Positions 54,911 to 64,000 of a DNA stretch of 64,000 nt are shown here, piece after piece (the stretch's first letter is position 1; each line of letters starts with the position of its first letter). The notes under the pieces were generated by a model that made no database searches, was not told where the DNA came from, and was given only the letters and a program-made list of their open reading frames with translations. The position numbers were made by a program, and so were the translations under genes. The stretch comes from Salvia splendens. Taxonomy: Eukaryota > Streptophyta > Magnoliopsida > Lamiales > Lamiaceae. The stretch covers positions 14,058,063 to 14,122,062 of the forward strand of contig NC_056049.1 of NCBI RefSeq assembly GCF_004379255.2. Reading direction: 5' to 3'.

Positions 54911-56056
54911 TGAGGGTTCGTGGGTCCCTCATCCCTATATTTCAAAGTGATCGAAATACAATACAGGGCCACACCCAAAAGTGGTGTGCTAGGACGAATC
55001 AAGGGAGTAGTATGCGGTCCGATCCCAAATGGTGCGGACCTCACCCTACTCCCTTCAAAATACAAAGGGCTAAAACTACTTCAAGAGGCACGCCAATCTT
55101 CTTCTTTCTTTCTCGCTTCATATATCTATTCTTCCTCTTCATTTTGGACACGAATATGTGGGACAACCCATTGCGTCAAGCCGAACCATTGCTTTGAGGA
55201 GTCTCAGGGCCGTAAGGCAGTTCATGCGGTGAAATTCTGTTCCCTCAAGGCCCAATTTGGCTAGAAAGTCAGCCGCTTTGTTTGCCTCTCGGTGGATGAA
55301 AGTGGCCCGGAATGTGAGCTGCCTCTTAGTGATCACCAGGCGCGCCATGGCTCGCCGTGAGTGGGCCGGACCCCATTTCGATCCATTCAAGAGGTTGATT
55401 GCCTGTTCAGCATCAGATTCAATCCAGATAGGCCGCTCGAATTCCTTAGCTAGATCCAAACCGTGTTGTACGGTTAAAAGTTCGGCCTCTAGTGCCGAAT
55501 GTGCATCGAGGGGTGTAGCAAAGGCCATGAAAGCATCTTACCCTCGGAGTCCCGTACGACCCCACCCCCCCCCCGACTCTATCCGTATCCATATTATATG
55601 CCCCATCCGTGTTAACTTTGATCCATGGTCGGTCCGGGGGTTCCATTTGATCGCCATGGCCAGCAGTCTCTCTCTTCTTGCATAGGCTCGACTCGGGATA
55701 TTGATTATGGGCCGTACTCCTTTCCAGTGCTTCGGCTTTAGTTTCCCGTTGGCCATGCTATTCTGGATAAACATTTGAACCTGCCACACTACCATTATAC
55801 GGTTTGAATTGTACCTGTTGGTGTCTGCTTTTGTTTCTTTCGGCCCAAAGGAACCAAAAAATGAGATAAGGAATGACATAGCTCAGGTGTCTCTTATTTT
55901 GTTGTTGCGTCTGCATGGACCACACCGCGAGCCTCTCCGGGACTGTGTCGTTGATCCGGAGGTGTGGGGAAGAACCCTCAAACTAATCATCAAACTCCCT
56001 CCAAACACTAACTGCCCCACAACCTTGGATGAAAAGGTGCTGAAGTGACTCCGTGT
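54911..56056 (-). mobile_element. LINE M: 3' part (zinc motif, RNase H, 3' UTR) without tail
   Basis: This minus-strand piece begins at TESLQHLFIQ (56050) and ends in the 3' UTR at GGGACCCACGAACCCTCA (about 54911). The last ~25 nt and the poly(A) present in other copies are missing. The 3' stem-loop is at 54967-54990. It joins LINE L on the left and the tail of LINE N on the right. Confidence 0.75.
55139..56048 (-). pseudogene. LINE M ORF2 C-terminal part: RNase H
   Basis: Frames at 55538-55879 and 55139-55528 give HWKGVRPIINIPSRAYARRE, MAIKWNP and, after a shift caused by a C run near 55562, SALEAELLTVQHGLDLAKEF, ESDAEQAINLLNGSKWGPAHS and HREANKAADFLAKLG. The C terminus is frameshifted (MGCPTYSCPK), stopping at 55139. 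The protein is non-functional. Confidence 0.78.
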
Positions 56057-56350
56057 TTTTTTTTTAAACACCTTCACGGTGGAGGGTTCGTGGGCCCCTC
56101 ATCCCTATATATCATCTCAAAGAAAGGTTACAAAACAAGGACACACCCAAAAGTGGTGAGCTTGCACAAATTACAAGAGTAGAAAGCGGTCCGGCCCAAG
56201 TAGTTTTGGGCCTCATCCTACTCCTATCAAAAGGCATTCTACACTAAAAGCCACTATTCCAGCCCGGCGCGAATTCGGTGACCCAGATTAGACTTCTTCC
56301 CCATTTCGAACCCGGATATGTGGTACTCCCATCTCCTCCAAGCGGAGTAT
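56057..56350 (-). mobile_element. LINE N: 0.3 kb 3'-terminal copy with tail
   Basis: A poly(T) at about 56058-56067, the conserved terminal motif, the 3' stem-loop (56141-56160) and only the last ~20 codons of ORF2 (RLEEMGVPHIRVRNGEEV, stop at 56288-56290) make this a strongly 5'-truncated insertion. It lies between LINE M and the tail of LINE O. Confidence 0.8.
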
Positions 56351-57611
56351 TTTTTTTTTATTAAACACCATCATGGTGGAGGGTTCGTGGGTCCCTCATC
56401 CCTATATTTCAAAAGGCGATGAATACAAAACGTGGGCACACCCGAAAGTGATGTGCCTTTAGAATTTTAGGAGTAGTATGCGGTCCGTAGCCACATGCTC
56501 GGACCTCATCACACTCCCTTTCAAAAGCCAAATTACAATTAAGCAAAACCAAAGGCTATACCCTTCTGTCCTCCAAAGCAAGAGTCTATTCTTTATCCTC
56601 ATTTTGGACTCGAATATTCGGGATTCCCATTGCATCCATCCTAGTTATTGCTGTAAGGTGTCTTGGCGCCGTGAGGGCATTCATACGGCAGTAGTCGGTA
56701 CGTTCCAAACCCATTTTAGCGAGGAGATCTCCGGCCCTATTCCCTTCCCGATGGATGAAGGTGAAACGCATGTCTCGTTGGCGCTTGAGGGTTGCAAGCC
56801 GCGCCATCACCTAGCTAATGTGGGCCGTACCCCAGCTTGTGCCATTGAGGAGCTTGACCGCTTGTTGTGCGTCCGATTCAACCCATATAGGTCGATTGAA
56901 TTCCAAGGCGAGGGTCAGCCCAAGTTGGACGGCAAGAAGCTCCGCTTCAAGGGCCGAGTGAGCCGCAAGCGGGGGAGGCAAAGGCTGCAAGCATTTTGCC
57001 CTTGTGATCTCGAATAATTCCTCCTCCCCCGGCTTTATACGCCGCTTCCATGTATGCACGGTCGGTGTTGAGCTTGATCCAGGGGTCATCCGGTGGGTAC
57101 CATTTGATTGCCAATGCGAGAGGCCTAGTTCTCCTTGGCTCGGCCTGGCTTGGGATAGTGATTTTGAGGCGAACTCCTTTCCAATGCTTCATCTTGTAGA
57201 TTCCGTTGGCCATACTATTTCTGATGAAGACTTGTACTTGCCAAACCACATTGAATGGCTTAAATTGCGCCGATTGATGGCGGCTTCTATTCCGTTCCGC
57301 CCAAATGAACCATAATATAAGATACGGCATGACCCGACTGAGGTGTTTCTTGCCGGGTTGTTGGATTCTCCGTGCCTAGACTTCAAGCCTTTCTGACATA
57401 GTGTCATTGATTCGGAGGGGTGGTGAAGATCCCTCAAACCAGGAGTCAAACTCCCTCCATACCCCGCGTGCCCCATCCCCGGTCTATGTGGGCAGCATTG
57501 GCATTTGGACGCCAATTCCATTCTTCTCCACTGCAGCTTTGTATCCACCGGGATGCGGGTGGACAGGAGTCTCCATACAAAGATAGCAATAGAGGACGTA
57601 AGGTGTCCAAC
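56351..57611 (-). mobile_element. LINE O: 3' part with tail
   Basis: A poly(T) at about 56351-56359 is followed on the minus strand by the 3' UTR with stem-loop (56434-56456, loop ACTTTCG) and the C-terminal third of ORF2. It is cut at 57611 by the start of the right-hand duplicated segment. Confidence 0.8.
56586..57611 (-). pseudogene. LINE O ORF2 C-terminal part: zinc motif and RNase H
   Basis: From the right end: LTSSIAIFVWRLLS, WRRMELASKCQCCPHRP (then a short deletion removing TESLQHLFIQ), INDTM, HWKGVRLKITIPSQAEPRRT, LAIKWYPPDDPWIKLNTD and then SALEAELLAVQLGLTLALEF. ESDAQQAVKLLNG, HREGNRAGDLLAKMG and the end MGIPNIRVQNEDKE (stop at 56586) follow. Several frame changes occur, so it is inactive. 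Confidence 0.8.
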
Positions 57612-58696
57612 TTGCCGCCGTTTGGTGTAAGGTGGTGGGACTCCCGATCCATCTCTATGACCAAGTAGCCCTCATTGCGATTGGCAAGTTGTTGGGGAAG
57701 CCAATCCAAGTGGACCATGCAACCTTCAACCAAACCCGACTCACCTTTGCCCGGATGTGTATTGAGATTGATATCTCGACGCCTCCACCGGTGGAGATCA
57801 TTCTCAACATCCTAGGCAAAGACACTAGGTACAAGGTGGTATGGGATCGGATTCCCCTATTTTGTGCGGAATGTAAGCATGTTGGGCACGTCAAGGAAAC
57901 ATGCCTTATCCTAGGGAGGAGAAAGGAACAGGCCACCACGGATCCCACCCGACCACCACAACCCCGCCGACCCCACTCTGCGTCAAATCCCATCCGCCGG
58001 GAATGGAGGCTGAAAACTAACGTGCATGGCACCCACAACCCGGAGCCGGGCCAAGGGTCTATGCCAAAGGGGGAGACCGAGCCGGGGACACACAAAGAGA
58101 AGAGCGGTGCGGAAGCGGCTCCTAGCTTGAAAGCAACACCGAGGGTGCAAGCCCAGATAGATGACGATGGTTTCCAAGTGGTGTCTAGGAAGAAGAAAGG
58201 AAAGGTCCACGAGGGTGACGGGTACATCAGAGCTCTCCACAATGATAAGTTGCATCTTAAGGAGAACGTAGCAACGGTTACTTTTAGGGCCGACGACTCG
58301 GGTGCAAATGAGCCGGGCATTGGCTCAATGAGTGTATCATGTGGGTTCCTAAGCCGGGAAATGGAGGGCTTCATCGAGGACCTCGATCCGGGAGGGGTTG
58401 TCCCATGTGGGGGCACCCCTATCGCGGGCCTCAACTAGGTGACGGACTTAAGTTTTTGACGATGCGATGGCTGCATCATTATAATTGTAATTGGGATGCT
58501 AAGAGTATTTAGATGACCACCCTAGTTTATTGGGAGGCCCTCGTTGTACTCTAATTGGTCGTGGTGAGCCGTCACTTTTGGGCGGCTCAATGGTTGTTTG
58601 TTTTGGCTGCAATTGCTGTTGGTAATGCACAGGTGTGGGTCCGCCTTAACCCTCCACCCTCGGGGTGCTTAAAAAAAAAAAAAAAAAAAAAAAAAA
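57612..58696 (+). mobile_element. LINE P, second copy, truncated at the duplication joint
   Basis: Same as 22-1104, with a 26-A tail (58671-58696) and the 3' stem-loop at 58566-58588. Confidence 0.8.
57614..58438 (+). CDS. LINE P ORF1 C-terminal part, second copy
   Basis: Identical in sequence to the first copy from AAVWCKVVGLPIHLYDQ to the stop at 58438, with the CCHC knuckle near 57861-57905. Upstream of 57612 the frame runs into unrelated LINE O sequence, so no full protein can be made from here. Confidence 0.78.
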   Translation, partial: AAVWCKVVGLPIHLYDQVALIAIGKLLGKPIQVDHATFNQTRLTFARMCIEIDISTPPPVEIILNILGKDTRYKVVWDRIPLFCAECKHVGHVKETCLILGRRKEQATTDPTRPPQPRRPHSASNPIRREWRLKTNVHGTHNPEPGQGSMPKGETEPGTHKEKSGAEAAPSLKATPRVQAQIDDDGFQVVSRKKKGKVHEGDGYIRALHNDKLHLKENVATVTFRADDSGANEPGIGSMSVSCGFLSREMEGFIEDLDPGGVVPCGGTPIAGLN

Positions 58697-59788
58697 GTGA
58701 ACGTGAAGATGATGATGATGAGGAGGAGGAGGAGGATAAACAATTGGAAGAGATTGGACTAGAACATGGAGAACTTTTGGTGGTTCAAAGGCCTCTAAAC
58801 ATGCAAAACAGAAACGATGATCAACAAAGGGAGAACATCTTCCACACAAGGTGTTTGGTCCAAGGTAAACTTTGCATAATGATTATTGATGGTGGTAGTT
58901 GTGCAAATGTTGCAAGTTCTGAAATGGTGGAAAAGGTGAGCTTAACAATGGAAAAACATCCTAATCCATACAAGCTACAATGGCTTAATGAATGTGGAGA
59001 AATTCGAGTGACTAAGCGAGTTCTAATTTCGTTTTCAATTGGCAATTATAAAGATGATGTTCTTTGTGATGTTGTGCCAATGCATGCAAGTCACATTCTT
59101 TTGGGGAGGCCATGGCAGTTTGATCGTAGGGTGATTTATGATGGATTTCACAACCATTACACCTTCAACCATTACACCTTCAAGAGGACCAACAGAAATT
59201 GTCACAAGCAAGGAGAGCTCGTGAGGTTGAGAGAAAAAAAGTGAGGGCATTGAAAAAGAGTCGAGAGAAAAAAAGAGTCGAGAGGAAAGTAAGAATGAGG
59301 GAAAAAAAGGTGAGGGCATTGAAAAAGAGTCAAGTGAAAAGAGTCCGAATGAAAAAAAGAATTTTTATGTGGGAGCAAAAGAAATAAAGAGTGCAATAGT
59401 TGAAAAAGAGAGTGTTTTCATCTTAGTGTACAAACAGTCTTTGTTTACCACTAACGAATTAACCACTTCTTTACCAAGTACAGTACGTTTGTGTCTCTTT
59501 TACAGGAATTCGAAGATATTTTTCCAGTGGAAGAATCAAGTGGATTACCTCCATTAAGAGGTATTGAACACCAAATTAACCTTGTTCCCGGGGCAGTTCT
59601 ACCTAACCGACCAGCCTATAGAGCCAATCCCGAAGAGACTAAGGAAATTCAAAGGCAAGTACAAGAGTTGTTGGACAAAGGAAAAATCCGTGAGAGCATG
59701 AGTCCATGTGCTGTTCCGGTAATTGTTGTTTCTAAGAAAGATGGATCATGGAGGATGTGCATCGACTGCCGAGCAATCAACAAAATCA
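58697..59788 (+). pseudogene. Ty3/gypsy protease/RT piece, second copy
   Basis: Duplicate of 1105-2196, with the IDGGS protease motif, the charged linker with its 69-bp repeat, the RT start and the LINE A left TSD at 59775-59788. No differences from the first copy were noticed. Confidence 0.88.
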
Positions 59789-59990
59789 AACCTTGGCAAA
59801 TTCGGCCTCTAGAGAGAGATGCTCCTCCTTCTCTCTAGCAATATCACCTCCGTTTGATAATTCGGCCCTCCCCACCCAAGGGTTTCCTTCACTCGCCGTC
59901 TCCCAACACCTCTCGTCGTCAACCTCCACCCCGGTGCGTCATCCCTATCTCTCGCGAGACCAGCCATCCGTGTCCGCCTCTCGGCCGGCC

Positions 59991-62717
59991 ATGCCGGATC
60001 CTACCTCGAGCCCCATCCCGACCCCGCCGGACCCCGACACGGCAAGTACTATCCCGGACCAGCTCATGGTCTTCCACTCGAATGATGCCTCAAACCCGAA
60101 GCTTTCGGCCAAAGATCTGAAAATGAAGAGTAAGAAGAGCCGGGTTAGCGCGAGAAAGAGCACACCGGCTCCCCCACCAAAGGTCATGGTCGGAAAAGGT
60201 TCGTGCCTTCACCACTACCAGAGGACAAGCAACTTCGGAAGAAACTCACCTTCGGATTGGATGATAGCCCCGTCATTGAGGCCACCGATATGAGCTCCGA
60301 CCATGACAATCCAAGTTGTAAGTCACTCTCGTTCCCATCTTGTCCCAATGACGGCTTGGAAGCAAAAGGGCCGGAAAACCACCATTTGGCCCACACTCCT
60401 ACGGAAGGAGACCACATGGAGCCGGTGGCCCTTGCGATCTTGCCGGCAGGTGCACCGGACCCCCCCTCCGACCAAGGTCCCGCCGTGTATGAGACGACCG
60501 TTGGGGAAGGTGACGCCATGCTCACTTGCGTTTCCCAAGAGGGTGGGGCTGAACCATGTGCTCCAAAAAGTACCTTGGAGAGTGGGTTAGTCAACTTACC
60601 CGAAATGTGCATAGAACCAAAATACCTTTCCGAAAGCGCCTTTGTCCCTTACCAACAAGAGAAACCATTTGAAGACTCGTGCCACCCCCCTCCCAATGCA
60701 GCAAATGAAGCCAAAAAGGAATGATATCTTGCAAGTACTCTCTTTGGAGGCGGCGGAAATCCTTGATTCCGCGGCGGCACAACCCCTCCTCGCCGGCCCG
60801 CCGCCGGAAACCGCCTTCCGGTCGGTGGAAACCCCGCTCCTCCTTGAATACCAAAAAGAGATCACTCCCCCCAACCCCTTACTTGCTGATGGCCCCACCC
60901 TCTCCGACTTCCCTCCACTTGAGCGAGGGAGAACTAGGAAAATCCGGGACAACTTTGAAAACGGCGCGTCGGGTGATGGGGTGAGGCCGGCTTGGCCGAA
61001 AGACAAGATGGAATCCAACTCCGTGCGGGGCACGATGGCTCTCGCGGCCCCGACAATGACCCCGACAAGCTCCGAACGGCCCAACGCCACCTTGGGGACC
61101 CCTTGGGACAAATTTACCCCAATGCATGTAGTAATGTAGATGGTTTGGCCGTAGGACCTCAAGGGGATGGCTCAAGTGGAAACCACCCCCCCAACGAGAT
61201 CATTAGGCCGATGAATCACACTCAAGGGCGAGAAAGCGGGGCGGCCGAGAAGGTACCCATCAAGCCGATTTCCATGGCCGACATGGTTCGAGGGTCCCCG
61301 AACCCCGAAGGTCCGCAAGCCTTCCTCCCAGAGAACATCCAAAACATTGGGTTTGCCACCACATCTAACGGCATCCCGGCCATCTACTTCTCCGGGGCGG
61401 AGATTCAAAAGTTGGCTACAAACCTAGGTCACGCCATCGTCGGTAAGTTCTCCCACTCAATTGCGTCATCACATCAAATTCAAAAGGCCTTGGATAACAT
61501 TAAATTCAGTCGGGGTTTCACTTGGAAATTTATTAATGCAAAACATGTTTTTGTGCAATTTGAGGATATGGCGGACTATGCACGGCTCCTTAGTTGCCCT
61601 AAAGGTACTCCGGTGTGGTTCATCGACCGACATCCGATGAGAGTCTTTAAATGGACACCCGATTTTGATGCGTATTGTGAATCCCCAATCGCGGCGATTT
61701 GGTGCAATTTAATTGACCTCCCAATTCATCTCTTTGATCAATCGGCCCTTTTTGCCATCGGAAAGCTCCTAGGGACACCTATTCAAGTGGATCGTGGCCA
61801 ACAAGTCACGACTTTCGTTTGCCCGCATTTGTGTTGAGATCGACATCACCAAACCACCCCCCGAAGAGATCATCTTAGATATTTGTGGCCGAAAAATGGT
61901 TCAACAAGTGAAATAGGACAAGATCCCATCCTATTGCCGGGAATGCAAACACGTGGGCCACAAAAGCGACGTGTGCTATGCGGCAGGTAGAGGGGAACGG
62001 CCACCCAAACGTAACTACAACGTAGCCCCTCCGAAACAGCCACAACAAGGGGACCGTCAAGCCGGGAAAGTAAGTGAGGGTGCAAGGCATGATGGGAACT
62101 AGGAATGGATACAACAAGGGAAGAACAAGACAAAGGTACACCAACAACGGCTTAACCCGAAGGCAAATGCGCACAATGGCCCGAATTGGTCGGGGCCGGA
62201 CATCATGGGGGAAATGCAAAATGAAGGGGGCATGGAGCTAGTCATCCACCCCATTGAGGAGGATCATAGCGCTCATCATTGCGCTAAACACACTAGAGAT
62301 CCGATTGCTATTCCCTCCTCTTCCGGAGGCGGCCGAGGAGGCTCACCGAAGGGAGCGAATAAGGGAAGGTACCATGCGCCCTCGGCATCGGGTACTCGAG
62401 AGAATTCGAAAGACTCTTTCCTCCCTTTTAATCTCGATCGGGCTGAGTCACAAACGGTGGAAAACCACATGAGCACCAATCGGTACTACTCCCTCATGGC
62501 TCGGGAAAACTTTGTGGAAAATGAGCTTGAGGACATGGGTGTGTGGGAAGCATACAATCCCCCCAACGGAGTCGATGTTGGAAACGCCCCTAGACCCCCA
62601 AATTTGTCAGAGGTTGACGGGGATGAGTTCGAGGATTGCGATACCATTGAGGTGGAGCGGAGGCCGAGCAAAAATGCCGAGGATACCACCATGTCAATCA
62701 CGAACCTCCACTGTTAA
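59991..62717 (+). pseudogene. LINE A ORF1, second copy
   Basis: Carries the same lesions as the first copy (frame change before 61139, small deletion near 61795, TAG near 61914 and 62100), plus a 1-bp deletion near 60172 and a 1-bp insertion near 60687. These put 60172-60687 in another frame. The substitution at 62441 (A to G) is synonymous or in a broken frame, with no functional effect. Confidence 0.85.
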
Positions 62718-62719
62718 CT

Positions 62720-64000
62720 ATGTCTTTCAATCTCATGTTTTGGAACGTTAGGGGGATTGCGAATGTGCCCACCCAAAACGTTCTAAAAAGATTAATTAAG
62801 TCTCATAATATTAATTTTCTTGCATTAATGGAACCACTAACGGCTCCCGACCCGGAGAAGTTCTCCAAGACCTTGGGGCTCGTCTTCCAAGGATCAAATC
62901 TGAATGGAAAGATATGGGTGTTTGCTGAAGAAGGCACAAGATTCTGTGCTGAATGCGACACGGATCAAGTTCTTCATGGCCGGGTCGAGTCCCCTCGCCT
63001 TGTGGGACACATTGGCATTTCAGCGGTTTATGCTAAATGCACAAGGGGCGAAAGGATCCATTTGTGGGACAAAATGAGGGAAATTGCATTGGCTACTGAA
63101 GGCTCGCCTTGGATCATTGGGGGAGACTTCAACACCATTCTTTCGACGGGCGATAGAGTTGGTAGTGACACTAACCGACAAGCTGAAATGGTGGACTTTG
63201 CGGAGGCTATTGAAGATTGCAGAGTTCTTGATCCGGGGTTCGATGGCTCGGAATTTACATGGGCCAAGAATGGCCTTTTCGAGAGGCTCGATAGAGTGTT
63301 AGTGAATGAACCTTGGGCACAATGCTTTGAAGTGACTAGAGTAACAAACTTACCTCGGGTTTCATCAGACCATGGCCCCGTGTTGGTCCGGTGCAGAACC
63401 CCACGTACCCACACTGAGGGCAGGCCGTTCCGTTTTCAAAATATGTGGGTTAGGCACGATGGTTTTGCTGATTTGGCGAAGGGTGACTGGAGCCAACCAA
63501 CCGGGGCTGGAGGACTTCTCAATCTTCAGATTAAGCTTGGCCGAGTTAAGAAAACCCTTAAGGAGTGGAATAAGGCTGTCTTCGTGAACATTCACGACAA
63601 CCTTAGGGAAATGGAGGAAAAAATCGCGATGGCCCAAGCAGAATTTGAGGAGAGGCCTTCCCCGGATAACAGGGCAGAAGTTAACCGTAGCATTGCCATG
63701 TATATCCGTCTTCTCAAGATGGAGGAGGACTTCTGGAGACAAAAGGAGACCCTTAGATGGCTTGCGGAGGGCGACAAGAACACCAAATTTTATCAAAGCT
63801 GGGTCAAAAAAAAGAGATTAAGGATGCGCATCCACAAGATCAATGTGGGGGGGGAGAGAACTCACGGAGGAATTGGAGATCAGGAACTCTGTCGTGGATT
63901 TCTTCCAAAACCTCCTTGCCCCGGGACCCCTCTCACTCCTGGAGCCAGATTTGGGCTTGATTCAGCGCCTCTCACCTTCTCCTGAAGTGGAAAGCCCTAC
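62720..64000 (+). pseudogene. LINE A ORF2, second copy: endonuclease
   Basis: Starts 2 nt after the ORF1 stop. The endonuclease motifs (FWNVRGIAN, GGDFNTIL, SDHGPVLV) are intact to the G-run frameshift near 63848. It differs from the first copy by a Glu to Gly change (63513) and a Gln to Lys change (63809). It is cut by the window edge. Confidence 0.88.

Larger units (their letters stand above)
57612..64000. repeat. Right copy of the ~6.4 kb direct repeat
   Basis: Homology to 22-6408 starts abruptly after LINE O and continues to the window edge. If it is a tandem duplication, the unit is 22-57611 and the joint is 57611/57612. The few differences are listed under the left copy. Two of them are 1-bp homopolymer changes (near 60172 and 60687) that shift and then restore a frame, a pattern also seen with sequencing error. 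Confidence 0.95.
59789..64000 (+). mobile_element. LINE A, second copy, 5' part to the window edge
   Basis: Duplicate of 2197-6408: 5' hairpin (59809-59838), ORF1, and ORF2 up to just past the G-run frameshift. Whether LINE D is also present in this copy cannot be seen, since the window ends about 0.6 kb before the corresponding site. Confidence 0.9.

Overview
The window is plant nuclear DNA, most likely from a dicot, and consists almost entirely of nested retrotransposons. The evidence is the L1-type LINE architecture (ORF1 with a DUF4283-like domain and a CCHC knuckle; ORF2 with endonuclease, YADD reverse transcriptase, zinc motif and RNase H), Ty3/gypsy elements including a chromodomain chromovirus, a PIF/Harbinger DNA transposon, and an intron-less copy of a plant-type ribosomal protein L7 gene. 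I see no ordinary single-copy host gene, tRNA, rRNA or CRISPR array. LINE copies are named A to P here for convenience.

Layout, left part. A decayed Ty3/gypsy element on the + strand is the oldest host layer. Its pieces lie in order at 1105-2196 (protease, start of RT), 17842-18044 (RT), 25773-26838 (RT, RNase H) and 40083-40702 (integrase). They are separated by three + strand LINEs, A (2197-17841), B (18045-25772) and C (26839-40082), each with a poly(A) tail and a 14-18 bp target-site duplication (TSD). LINE A is split by a minus-strand LINE, D (7022-15330), and D is split by a processed RPL7 retrocopy (13393-14457). LINE C is split by a young, apparently complete chromovirus (31670-37002, minus). 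LINE B is uninterrupted, with both ORFs open.

Layout, right part (40.7-57.6 kb). This is a mosaic of LINE pieces: a + strand ORF1 fragment (J); a minus-strand LINE (F) carrying a PIF/Harbinger element (43115-44758); a LINE (G, 45471-52522) whose arrangement fits a twin-priming 5' inversion; a minus-strand LINE 5' UTR (K); a divergent LINE (L); and three stacked LINE 3' ends (M, N, O). Some junctions here are unresolved.

Edges. Bases 22-6408 recur at 57612-64000 with only about six differences. The geometry fits a tandem duplication with a period of about 57.59 kb, or an assembly overlap.

How it works together. LINE ORF1/ORF2 proteins would bind, nick and reverse-transcribe LINE RNA and, in trans, cellular mRNA such as RPL7. 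Across copies the LINEs share a 5' terminal hairpin, a TAA-NN-ATG junction between ORF1 and ORF2, and a 3' UTR stem-loop whose loop is conserved while its stem covaries. These look like working parts of the family's life cycle.
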